A stretch of 64,000 nt of DNA. Source: Cellvibrio sp. pealriver (GTDB lineage Bacteria > Pseudomonadota > Gammaproteobacteria > Pseudomonadales > Cellvibrionaceae). Shown piece by piece: positions 45,150 to 53,498 of the stretch. The stretch covers positions 3,112,395-3,176,394 of the forward strand of contig NZ_KQ236688.1 in assembly GCF_001183545.1 (NCBI RefSeq). The letters are read 5' to 3'. How positions within the stretch are numbered: position 1 is the stretch's first letter; each line of letters begins with the position of its first letter. The notes under the pieces are model-generated. The model did not search any database. It saw only the letters and a program-made list of their open reading frames with translations, and was not told the origin of the DNA. The translations under genes were made by a program, and so were the position numbers.

Positions 45150-48100
45150 ATGTTAAAGCAGCATTTAGTGCGGCTGGGGGCGTTGTGCGTGCCCTTGGCC
45201 TTGAGTGTATTTTCCCCTGCAGCGTCGGCGCAGACGCTGTTGTCCCAAGGCAAACCGGTTGCAGCATCCTCGCAAGAAGGCGCAGGTATGGCAGCCGCGA
45301 TGGCGGTGGATGGCAATACCGGTACCCGCTGGGGCAGTGTATTTGCCGATCCGCAGTGGATTACGGTCGATCTGGGGCAAGTCGCCAGTATCAATCGCGT
45401 ACTCTTGAACTGGGAGGCAGCCTACGGCAAGGCTTACCAGATCCAGGTGTCTGACAACGGCACCAGCTGGACCAATATCTATTCCACAACCAACAGCGAC
45501 GGCGGCATTGACGACCTTGCTATTAACGGCACTGGCCGCTACGTGCGCATGTATGGCACGGCGCGCGCCAACGGTTACGGCTATTCGCTGTGGGAGATGC
45601 AGGTGTACGGCCAATTTGGCCAGCCCGCCAGTTTGCTCTCGCGCAATGCGCCGGTGACAGCCTCATCGCAAGAGGGTGGCTTTACCGCCGCGAGCGCGGT
45701 GGATGGCAATACCACCACCCGCTGGGGCAGCAACTTTAACGATGCCGAGTGGATCACGCTCGATCTGGGCTCCAGTGCCAACCTGAGCAAAGTGGTGCTC
45801 AACTGGGAGGCGGCGTATGGCAAGTCGTACCAGATTCAGGTGTCCAACAACGCCACCAACTGGTCAACCGTTTATTCCACAACCACAGGCGATGGCGGTA
45901 TCGACGAGATCACGCTGTCCGGCAGCGGCCGCTATGTGCGCATGAATGGTGTGGCGCGCGGCACCGGTTACGGTTATTCGCTGTGGGAGTTTGATGTGTA
46001 TGGCAGCCGCAGCGGTGGGACAGGTTCATCGTCAGCGCCTTCCTCGGTAGCACCGTCATCTTCCGCGCCATCATCGATTGCGCCTTCAAGTTCAGTGGCA
46101 CCATCGAGCAAATCGTCCGTTCCGGCGACCTCTTCGTCTGTTGCTGTCACCTCGTCGTCAACACCGGCAACATCTTCTTCGGTAGCCCCATCGTCACGTT
46201 CATCGTCGCTATCGTCTTCATCAGTATCATCTACTGATCACTGCGGCAGTGTGCTTAATGCACCGACAGGGTTGACGGCAAGTGGGGTGACGACCAATGC
46301 GTTAACACTCTCCTGGACTGCACCTTTCACGTCAGTTCCACCGTGCAATGCAACGGGCTACCGCGTGTATCAAAACGGCACTCTCGTGGCATCGCCAACC
46401 GCAACCAATGCGGTAATTACCGGCCTGACTCCCAATACGGTTTACTCGTTCACCGTGGTGGCGATTAACCGCGTCGGTGCTTCCGCAGCCAGCGCGCCTT
46501 TCCCGGTATCCACCGAGAGCGACAGCACAACGGTTAACTTTGGCAGCAACGTGACTATTTTTGATCCGGCGATGCCGCAAGCGCAGATCCAAGCCAAGAT
46601 CAACGAGATCTACGAGCGCCAGCGCGATAACCAATTCGGCACACCGCGCGATGCGATTATGTTCAAGCCGGGCACTTACAACGTAGAGATTCCGGTCGGA
46701 TTCTTTACCCATGTGATCGGCTTGGGCGCGCTGCCGGATGATGTGCATATCGTTGGCCAAGTAGTGTCTTATCCTGTCCTGCCCAACAACAACTCGACCC
46801 AAAACTTCTGGCGCGGCATTGAGAACTTCTCGGTGACTCCACCGGGCGGCGGCATGCTCTGGTCAGTATCCCAAGCGGCTCCGATGCGCCGTATGCATGT
46901 ACGCAACAACAACCTGATCCTGCACTACTACGGCGGTTGGGCAAGCGGCGGCTGGCTGGCGGATTCCAAAGTGGATTACGACATTGGCACCGGCTCGCAG
47001 CAGCAGTGGGTATCGCGCAATAGCCAATGGGGCAGCTGGACCGGCAGCCTGTGGAACATGGTGTTTTTGGGCATCGCCAACAACCTGCCCGGCGGCACCT
47101 GGCCAAGCTCGGCCAATACCTTTATCGATAGCACACCGGTTGTGCGTGAGAAGCCATTCCTGTACCTGAACAATGGCAACTACGAAGTGTTTGTGCCGTC
47201 ACTGCGCACCAACAGCAAAGGCCTGTCATGGGCGAATGGACAATCGGCAGGCAGCTCACTGCAGATCAGCCAGTTTTACGTTGCCCGCGCCGGTGTGGAT
47301 AACGCCACCACCATCAACGCGGCGCTTAACCAAGGCAAAAACCTGCTGCTCACACCCGGTATTTACCCGCTGGCAGACTCGATCAAAGTCAACCGCGCCA
47401 ATACCATCGTACTGGGCATGGGTTACGCGACCCTGACCCCAACCAATGGCAATAGCGTGTTGGAAGTGGCGGATGTGGACGGCGTTACCGTATCGCACTT
47501 GATGGTCGATGCCGGTGTAACCAATTCGCCGGTATTGATCCGCATTGGGGAGAACGGCAGCAACGCCAGCCACGCGTCTAACCCGACGGTATTGCACGAT
47601 GTGTTTGTACGCGTGGGCGGTAACGGCGTTGGCCGCGCGGGCGTAAGCCTGTTGGTGAACAGCAATGACGTGATCATCGACCACACCTGGTTGTGGCGCG
47701 CCGACCATGGCGACGGTGTGGCCTGGGACTTGAATACCGCGGCCAACGGCTTGATCGTGAACGGCAATAACGTATCGGCCTACGGTTTATTTGTGGAGCA
47801 CTATCAGGAATATCAGGTGCTGTGGAACGGTAACAACGGCAAGACTTATTTTTATCAGTCTGAAATTCCATACGATCCACCTACGCAAGACCAATGGCGC
47901 AGTGCAGCGGGCGTAAACGGTTGGGCATCCTACAAAGTGGCTGACAGCGTAACGCAACACGACGCACGCGGCATGGGCATCTACGCCGTATTCCTGCGCC
48001 CGAATGTGTTCCTGTCGCGCGCAATAGAAACCCCGACATCACCCAATGTGAAATTCCAGCATATGGTGACGGTGAACCTGACTAATGATGGCGGCATCCA

Positions 48101-48182
48101 ACGCGTGATCAATAACACTGGCGATCCAACCCCACCGGGTATTGCAGTGCAAACCCCGCGCGTGACTAGCTATCCACAATAG
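45150..48182 (+). CDS. Secreted discoidin-FN3-beta-helix protein, putative polysaccharide-active enzyme
   Basis: 1010 residues. Signal peptide (cleavage near ASAQ), then two very similar F5/8-type C (discoidin, CBM32-like) domains (about 27-155 and 158-285), a Ser/Pro-rich linker (about 288-365), a fibronectin type III domain (about 368-455), and a long C-terminal module (about 460-1010) that looks like a right-handed beta-helix, with FKPGTYNVEIP, AAPMRRMHVRNN and WRADHGDGVAWDLN. It resembles a family of secreted bacterial beta-helix proteins, some called glucanase-like (GH55 or GH87 type), but I cannot assign a family or substrate. A CAGGAG site precedes the ATG. Export through the T2SS is likely. 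Confidence 0.8.
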   Translation: MLKQHLVRLGALCVPLALSVFSPAASAQTLLSQGKPVAASSQEGAGMAAAMAVDGNTGTRWGSVFADPQWITVDLGQVASINRVLLNWEAAYGKAYQIQVSDNGTSWTNIYSTTNSDGGIDDLAINGTGRYVRMYGTARANGYGYSLWEMQVYGQFGQPASLLSRNAPVTASSQEGGFTAASAVDGNTTTRWGSNFNDAEWITLDLGSSANLSKVVLNWEAAYGKSYQIQVSNNATNWSTVYSTTTGDGGIDEITLSGSGRYVRMNGVARGTGYGYSLWEFDVYGSRSGGTGSSSAPSSVAPSSSAPSSIAPSSSVAPSSKSSVPATSSSVAVTSSSTPATSSSVAPSSRSSSLSSSSVSSTDHCGSVLNAPTGLTASGVTTNALTLSWTAPFTSVPPCNATGYRVYQNGTLVASPTATNAVITGLTPNTVYSFTVVAINRVGASAASAPFPVSTESDSTTVNFGSNVTIFDPAMPQAQIQAKINEIYERQRDNQFGTPRDAIMFKPGTYNVEIPVGFFTHVIGLGALPDDVHIVGQVVSYPVLPNNNSTQNFWRGIENFSVTPPGGGMLWSVSQAAPMRRMHVRNNNLILHYYGGWASGGWLADSKVDYDIGTGSQQQWVSRNSQWGSWTGSLWNMVFLGIANNLPGGTWPSSANTFIDSTPVVREKPFLYLNNGNYEVFVPSLRTNSKGLSWANGQSAGSSLQISQFYVARAGVDNATTINAALNQGKNLLLTPGIYPLADSIKVNRANTIVLGMGYATLTPTNGNSVLEVADVDGVTVSHLMVDAGVTNSPVLIRIGENGSNASHASNPTVLHDVFVRVGGNGVGRAGVSLLVNSNDVIIDHTWLWRADHGDGVAWDLNTAANGLIVNGNNVSAYGLFVEHYQEYQVLWNGNNGKTYFYQSEIPYDPPTQDQWRSAAGVNGWASYKVADSVTQHDARGMGIYAVFLRPNVFLSRAIETPTSPNVKFQHMVTVNLTNDGGIQRVINNTGDPTPPGIAVQTPRVTSYPQ

Positions 48183-48210
48183 TTTTTCGCTGACAGTACA
48201 GCGTTAAACA

Positions 48211-48248
48211 AAAGCCCCCGCGAACAAAAAATTCGCGGGGGCTTTTTT
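48211..48248 (+). terminator. Terminator of the secreted beta-helix gene
   Basis: AAAGCCCCCGCGAA pairs with TTCGCGGGGGCTTT and is followed by a T run, 29 bases after the stop at 48182. Confidence 0.9.
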
Positions 48249-48437
48249 ATGGGCGCAATGTCCAGTTTTTAAGAGCTGTTTTTAAGGGCTGATAGAAAAG
48301 TGCCAAATTTGCATTCAAAAATACATTTTTACCTCAAGCGGGCTTGGCAGAATCGCCACAGGATGACGGATTGGATCTATCAACAAGGATAATTTTTCAT
48401 GTGAGCATCCCACGCCAACAATAATATCGAGGTCAAT

Positions 48438-49229
48438 ATGAACCATCTTGTGAGCAAGGCAATCGGGCGGGCGCTTAAACGGCTGGCTGTTTTTGGGGTC
48501 GCACTGAGCGGCAGCTTTTTGTGTTTAAACGTGCAGGCGATTAGTTGTAACGGAATCGCCGAATGGAATAGCAGTGCGGTTTACAACGGCGGAGCCAAGG
48601 TCAAACAAAATAATAAAGCCTATCAGGCGCAGTGGTGGTCGCAGGGCCATAGCCCGGCTAATTATTCCGGCCAGTGGCAAGAGTGGAAATTACTCGGCAG
48701 TTGCGATGCAGCAGCGTCTTCTTCCAAAGCAGCATCGTCGGTAAAAAGTTCCAGCAAATCATCGGTGGCATCGAGTAAATCGAGCAGCAAATCGTCTGTC
48801 GCATCTAGCAAATCAAGTTCATCTGTTGCCGGCAATGATTGCGGCTCGGCGTGGTATCGCGCGAACCTGACTAACTATGAATCCTATCCTGCGCCCGGCA
48901 GTGACGAGTGTGTGATTTATAACGGCTGTTTGTGGAGCGGATATTTTTATGGCATCTCCGGCAAGCAACCAGAGTCATGGGTGATGGCCAATAATATTGC
49001 TGCTGTGCACTTAAAAGATTGGAGCTGGCTCGGCCTTAAAACCATTAACTTGCGCCAGGGCACCAAACGCATTACCGCAAAAGTATACGACGCCTGCGCT
49101 GATTCCGATTGCAACGGTTGCTGTACTGCCAACCTTGCCGGTGACGGTTATTTGATTGATTTGGAAAAATACACCATGCAACGTTTTGGCTCCGGCTCCG
49201 GCATTGTGGAATTCCAAGTGTGTAACTAA
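48438..49229 (+). CDS. Secreted CBM5/12 protein with DPBB-like C-terminal domain
   Basis: 263 residues. Signal peptide (cleavage near VQA), a chitin/cellulose-binding CBM5/12-type module (about 36-92, with AEWNSSAVYNGGAKV, QAQWWSQGHSP and GQWQEWKLLGSC), a Ser/Lys-rich linker of repeated SSKSSVAS units (about 95-135) and a Cys-rich domain (about 137-263). The last has a GTKRITAKVYDACADSDCNG stretch and ends in GIVEFQVCN, a layout like the double-psi beta-barrel of expansins and kiwellin-like proteins; this is an inference. No glycosidase motif is visible, so a wall-loosening or binding role is more likely than hydrolysis. It probably uses the T2SS. Confidence 0.75.
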   Translation: MNHLVSKAIGRALKRLAVFGVALSGSFLCLNVQAISCNGIAEWNSSAVYNGGAKVKQNNKAYQAQWWSQGHSPANYSGQWQEWKLLGSCDAAASSSKAASSVKSSSKSSVASSKSSSKSSVASSKSSSSVAGNDCGSAWYRANLTNYESYPAPGSDECVIYNGCLWSGYFYGISGKQPESWVMANNIAAVHLKDWSWLGLKTINLRQGTKRITAKVYDACADSDCNGCCTANLAGDGYLIDLEKYTMQRFGSGSGIVEFQVCN

Positions 49230-49326
49230 AGATACAAGCGTTTAAAAAAGATTACTGAAAACACTATTACTGGAAAAAGTAACTACAGCGTTGAATCTTT
49301 TCACTCTCCCGTGGAATGATTTTCTT

Positions 49327-49349
49327 GGCCGCGTTATGCGGCCTTTTTT
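49327..49349 (+). terminator. Terminator of the CBM5/12 gene
   Basis: GGCCGC-GTTAT-GCGGCC followed by TTTTTT, about 100 bases after the stop and before the convergent AraC gene. Confidence 0.8.
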
Positions 49350-49361
49350 CTTTTTTAAAAA

Positions 49362-50219
49362 CTAATTATGTTGGTAGCTGCGTTTGAATTCACGCGGGGT
49401 GCAGTGCTTCAATTGCAAAAAGCGGCGGTTGAAATTGGAGATATTATTAAATCCGCAACTATAGCTAATTGCCGACACAGGGAAATCGGTGGTTAACAAT
49501 AATGAGCAGGCTTTACCCACACGCAATTGGTTGACGAATTCAGTAAACGTTTGCTCGGTGCGCTGTTTAAAAAAACGGTGAAAATGATTGGTACTCATGT
49601 GCGCCAGTTTTGCCATTTGCTCCGCGCACAAATCGCTGGTGTAATGCTGGTGAATATACGCAATAACGCGATCAATTTTTTCTGTTGCTGAATCTGCAAA
49701 ATTCACCGGTGCGTAACCATCACTGGAGATCATGCGTGCATCGCTGTCATCCAGCATCAATTGCAATATTTCCAACAGCCCCAACAAACGTTGCATGGGT
49801 GTTGCATCCGCCATTGCCTCAAAACGTGTACGGCATTGCTGCGCAGTCGCAGTACCAAATTCCACACCGCGTTTACTTTTTGCGAGCAAATCGCCGAGTG
49901 GTTTTAATTCCGGCATTTGCACTACTGAATCAATCCAACTGGTGGGCAACTGCGCCACATAGGTTAAATGCTGCCCCGGCGCAACCAATTCCTTTGAGTG
50001 CCAGGTGTGCGGCAACTTAGGGCCAAGCAATACCAAATCCAGATCGTTGTAATTGGCAATGTTATCGCCAATATAACGTTGCCCACGGCTATTAAGCGTC
50101 AGGCAAATTTCATATTCAGGGTGATAGTGCCAGTTAAAAGGAATTTCATCGAGCGCATACAGCCAATAGCGCCATGAGGAGTTTTCGGTAGGCAAGACTT
50201 TTTCATACATGGGTTTCAT
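49362..50219 (-). CDS. AraC-family regulator with cupin sensor domain
   Basis: 285 residues from the ATG at 50219, with GGAG six bases before it; a longer frame is possible. The N-terminal cupin (about 18-95) has FNWHYHPEYEICLTL, typical of sugar-sensing AraC proteins, and the C-terminal double helix-turn-helix (about 185-285) has AKLAHMSTNHFHRFFKQRTEQ and AISYSCGFNNISNFNRRFLQ. It likely senses a sugar and may control the neighbouring secreted carbohydrate-active genes; the target is not shown. Confidence 0.9.
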   Translation of the reverse strand: MKPMYEKVLPTENSSWRYWLYALDEIPFNWHYHPEYEICLTLNSRGQRYIGDNIANYNDLDLVLLGPKLPHTWHSKELVAPGQHLTYVAQLPTSWIDSVVQMPELKPLGDLLAKSKRGVEFGTATAQQCRTRFEAMADATPMQRLLGLLEILQLMLDDSDARMISSDGYAPVNFADSATEKIDRVIAYIHQHYTSDLCAEQMAKLAHMSTNHFHRFFKQRTEQTFTEFVNQLRVGKACSLLLTTDFPVSAISYSCGFNNISNFNRRFLQLKHCTPREFKRSYQHN

Positions 50220-50384
50220 GGCTGGCTCCAGAAACATGCAAGCAAATAATATCCGCGCGATGTGCACATAAACACGATGTTAGTCATACCAATCACGCCA
50301 GAGCTGCCAGGTTTTTTATTATGTTAAGCGTAAAGTTGCGACTGGGATTATCAGACCAGAATTTATCCAACATGGCAAGATGTT

Positions 50385-50410
50385 AAAAAAATCCCCGCAT
50401 ATGCGGGGAT
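50385..50410 (-). terminator. Terminator of the OmpA-like gene
   Basis: ATCCCCGCAT and ATGCGGGGAT form a perfect stem followed on the minus strand by a T run, 26 bases after the stop at 50436. Confidence 0.85.
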
Positions 50411-50435
50411 CTTATCAATACAGAAAAACGACGAA

Positions 50436-51929
50436 TTAACGCAAGCGTTTTACCAACTCAACTCGACGATTCTTTTGTTTGCCCGCATCGCTGGTGTTAT
50501 TACCTGCTGGCGCATAAGGGCCAACACCTTGCGCCTGCAAACGGTTGGCCGCAACCTGGTACTCTTTTATCAATGCTGCAACCACAGCATCTGCACGCTG
50601 CTTGGACAAAGTAACATTTGCAGCACCATCACCGGTATCGTCGGTATGACCCACCACGTAAAGCAATAAATCGGAATTGCGTTTTAACAATTCTGCAATC
50701 GCATCCAGCGTAGGTTTGGATTCGGTTTTGATTTCCGCTTTTCCGGTATCAAAATAAATTCCGTAAATCAGTGCTTTACCGTCTGCATCAATCTGCTGTT
50801 TTAATTCATCGGCGTTAACACTTACCAAACCGGTCTGAACGGCTTTTTCTTCGAGGATAATTTGTTGCAAGCCCACTTCATCTTCATAGCCACCAATAAA
50901 AATGGCAGCGTAAACATTGCCTGTGGGTAGGGATTTTTTCGCCAACAAGTAATAGGGCTTGCGATACCAGTTGTAGACACTGTTCTCTATCGAAACCTTA
51001 TCACCCAAATCGCTTGCTTGTTTTTCTGTACCGCACTGTTCCAATTCACACTGGGAGATAAAACTAAAACCCGCCGTTGTCAGTGCGGCTTTGTAGTTCT
51101 CATACACTTTTAGTGTGGATACATTTTGCATAGTGTAACCATGCTTGGCCAAATCACCGGTGAGTTTCAGCGGCGTTTTGTCAGTGGCATTATTGGCAAC
51201 AGGAATAGTGACTGTTTCGGTATCGACTTTATGATGGTTACGTAATTTTGCCCCGGGATAACGCGGCAGCATGGAATGATCTTTTGCTTTTTCTTCTTCC
51301 GATAGCGGTGCAACTTCTGTAGCTGTAGCAGGTTTATTTGCATAGGCTTCATCGACTTTTACCAATCCGGTTTGCAGTGGCTCGGTTTCCACAATCACCT
51401 GTTGCAAACTGACGCTGTCTTCGTATGCACCTACAAACCAGGCGACCAGAATTTTTCCTTTCGGTGTGTCTTTCTCACCTAACCAGTAGTATGGGTTGCG
51501 ATGGTGGTTATACACATCGCCGCGCACTGCGACCAATGAGCCCAATTCCCTTGCTTGTTTTTCATCGCCACAGGCATCCAATGCGCAGGCAAACAACTCC
51601 TTGAATCCCAATTGTTTAGCGGCGGCTAAATAATTTTCGTACACCTTCACAGACGATACATTTTCCATATCGTAGTTGTGCCAGTACACATCGCCAATGG
51701 CATCTACTTTGGTGAATTGCGGATTTTTTTGGCTGACATCCACAACCGATGCCGGAAATGAAAATTTTTCGTAGTCATACATTTGCGCCTGTTCAAGATC
51801 GGCATTGGGGTAGGCAGAGAATAAGGGATGATCCTCTTCCCAATCGGCATAAGCAGACTGCCCGACCAAGGCAGAGACCCCAATCAATGCGAGAAAAACA
51901 ACTCCGAATGACAATACCCGACGCAACAT
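50436..51929 (-). CDS. OmpA-like protein with tandem DUF4892-like repeats
   Basis: 497 residues. Signal peptide (cleavage near AYAD). Two copies of a domain of about 150-170 residues follow (about 30-200 and 220-375): each has VSS/VSTxKVYENY, a CALDAC or CELEQC cysteine pair, YNHHRNPYYWL or YNWYRKPYYLL, and LQQVIVE or LQQIILE. The repeats resemble DUF4892. The C-terminal OmpA/MotB domain (about 385-497) has YFDTGKAEIKTES, VVGHTDDTG and NRRVELVKR, the peptidoglycan-binding residues. It probably ties the outer membrane to the wall; the repeats' ligand is unknown. An 11-bp repeat array lies upstream. Confidence 0.88.
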   Translation of the reverse strand: MLRRVLSFGVVFLALIGVSALVGQSAYADWEEDHPLFSAYPNADLEQAQMYDYEKFSFPASVVDVSQKNPQFTKVDAIGDVYWHNYDMENVSSVKVYENYLAAAKQLGFKELFACALDACGDEKQARELGSLVAVRGDVYNHHRNPYYWLGEKDTPKGKILVAWFVGAYEDSVSLQQVIVETEPLQTGLVKVDEAYANKPATATEVAPLSEEEKAKDHSMLPRYPGAKLRNHHKVDTETVTIPVANNATDKTPLKLTGDLAKHGYTMQNVSTLKVYENYKAALTTAGFSFISQCELEQCGTEKQASDLGDKVSIENSVYNWYRKPYYLLAKKSLPTGNVYAAIFIGGYEDEVGLQQIILEEKAVQTGLVSVNADELKQQIDADGKALIYGIYFDTGKAEIKTESKPTLDAIAELLKRNSDLLLYVVGHTDDTGDGAANVTLSKQRADAVVAALIKEYQVAANRLQAQGVGPYAPAGNNTSDAGKQKNRRVELVKRLR

Positions 51930-51966
51930 AGCGACTCCTTTATCTCATGATATGTAGAATATTTAC

Positions 51967-52021
51967 TGCACTTTAGCTGGACTTTAACTGGGCTTTAACC
52001 GCACCTTAACTGCACCTAAGC
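51967..52021 (+). repeat. Five tandem 11-bp repeats between divergent genes
   Basis: TGCACTTTAGC, TGGACTTTAAC, TGGGCTTTAAC, CGCACCTTAAC and TGCACCTAAGC follow one another without gaps. The period equals one helical turn, so the conserved CTTTA cores face one side of the DNA. OmpR/PhoB-family regulators bind such 11-bp direct repeats (PhoP and Pho boxes). The array lies 38 bases before the start of the OmpA-like gene and 124 bases before the AraC gene. Confidence 0.75.
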
Positions 52022-52144
52022 GCACGCAGACCAGCAGACTAACGCGCAGGGCTGAATGTTTTATGAATGACGATATGAATGCCATCATAAACACCACAAA
52101 TGCGCTTCGGATGTAATATCCTTTGAACTCCATCAAACTTTCTG

Positions 52145-52984
52145 ATGATCGTTATGGCTCCCTATCATCCGCAATCCATTAACAACGCGCCCTTTAATAG
52201 CCTGCAACATCTTGGCTTCCAGCGTTTTATGCCGCACCCACAGCTACGCCCGTGGGTGCAATGCTATTGGATTGCACGGCGCGATCAACTGCCTGACCAC
52301 AGCCTGAGTGAAACGGTTTACCCCGATGCGGGCAGCAGTTTGGGGCTGGATTTTGCGAGCGGTGAGCTGCCTGTGGCCAGCTTCAACGCCACAAAGACCT
52401 CCGGCAAAATGGTGTTTACCGGATCTATTCATCGCATAGGTATCCGCTTCCATCCCGGCGGGGCATTCCAATTGTTAGGGGTGGAAATGTCCGCACTCAC
52501 CCAGGACGAATTTTCTGCCGATGCGCTGGCCTTACCCGATATCGAACAACTCCAATATCAATTGGCGGAAGCGAGTGAGATCAGCCAGCGCCTAACCCTG
52601 ATTGATACTTGGCTGCTGGAGCGCGCGAACATCACCCAAGCTGCAAGTGGATTGGTGCAGCAATTATTGCCGCGCTTGATGCTCGCGCAGGAACCGATTG
52701 CCGATTTAAGCTCGCAACTGCCCATTAGCCTGCGCCAGCTGGAGCGCAAATTCCAGGTGGAAGTGGGTTTTAGCCCTGCACAAGTCAAACAATTGCACCG
52801 CATCAAACTCGCGCGCGCGCTCATCAGCCAAAGCCCCGACCAACCGCTGGTGCAGATAGCGGTGGATACCGGTTTTTATGACCAGGCGCATTTCATTCGC
52901 CAATTCCAGAAAATCACCGGGTTAACACCAAACCAATATCGCCTTAAAAAGATGTCGCAAAAATACAATCCATTGCCCACGTGA
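52145..52984 (+). CDS. AraC-family transcriptional regulator
   Basis: 279 residues. The N-terminal half (about 30-170) belongs to the DUF6597-like type of sensor domain (HPQLRPWVQCYW, GIRFHPGGAFQLLGV), and the C-terminal half carries the AraC helix-turn-helix pair (about 185-275) with LSSQLPISLRQLERKFQVEV and IAVDTGFYDQAHFIRQFQ. It is divergent from the OmpA-like gene and co-oriented with the AhpD-like gene 42 bases downstream, which it may control. The start is uncertain: ATGs at 52145 and 52154, neither with a clear ribosome site. Confidence 0.85.
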   Translation: MIVMAPYHPQSINNAPFNSLQHLGFQRFMPHPQLRPWVQCYWIARRDQLPDHSLSETVYPDAGSSLGLDFASGELPVASFNATKTSGKMVFTGSIHRIGIRFHPGGAFQLLGVEMSALTQDEFSADALALPDIEQLQYQLAEASEISQRLTLIDTWLLERANITQAASGLVQQLLPRLMLAQEPIADLSSQLPISLRQLERKFQVEVGFSPAQVKQLHRIKLARALISQSPDQPLVQIAVDTGFYDQAHFIRQFQKITGLTPNQYRLKKMSQKYNPLPT

Positions 52985-53026
52985 AACCGCATGATGAACG
53001 CTCTTAACACCTAACAGGAGCACAGC

Positions 53027-53473
53027 ATGCAACAGCGAATCAAACAACCCGACGTATACAAACTCCAACCCGCAATCCTCAAATCACTGATTGATTTAGG
53101 CAATGCGGCTGCGGGTGAATTGGAACATTCATTAATTCATTTAGTGAAATTGCGTGCATCGCAAATCAATGGCTGTGCTTTTTGCCAACACATGCACGCC
53201 AACGAAGCGCGAAAAGATGGCGAACAGCAACACCGTTTGGATGTTCTGCCTGCATGGCGAGAAGTGGCAATATTTACTGCACGCGAGCGCGCCGCATTGG
53301 CGTGGACTGAAGCACTCACACAACTTTCCAATCACGGCGTGAGCGATGCCTGTTTTACTGAAGTGCGCGAGCAGTTTAACGAAAAAGAAATCGTCAATCT
53401 GAGCGCGGCCATCGCAACCATTAATGCATGGAACCGCATCGCGGTAGGGTTTAATTTTGCACCGAATTTTTAA
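53027..53473 (+). CDS. AhpD-like carboxymuconolactone decarboxylase family protein
   Basis: 148 residues, a typical single-domain member. The conserved C50-A-F-C53-x3-H57 (CAFCQHMH) is the redox pair of AhpD-like alkylhydroperoxidases, and the later AIFTARERAALAWTEALT is the usual family segment. A CAGGAG-type site precedes the ATG. It lies after the AraC gene and before a thioredoxin-like gene, which overlaps its end slightly in the open frame only. A role in thiol-based peroxide defence is likely. Confidence 0.92.
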   Translation: MQQRIKQPDVYKLQPAILKSLIDLGNAAAGELEHSLIHLVKLRASQINGCAFCQHMHANEARKDGEQQHRLDVLPAWREVAIFTARERAALAWTEALTQLSNHGVSDACFTEVREQFNEKEIVNLSAAIATINAWNRIAVGFNFAPNF

Positions 53474-53498
53474 TTTACATCCGCACAGGAGTTGCCTT

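Noticed and set aside
45150..46015. Repetitive DNA in the discoidin-domain gene, considered as a tandem DNA repeat
   Set aside because: It is a coding duplication of two discoidin domains in frame and is described with the gene.
46010..46240. Low-complexity Ser/Pro coding stretch, considered as a CRISPR or satellite
   Set aside because: No regular repeat-spacer pattern; it encodes a linker.
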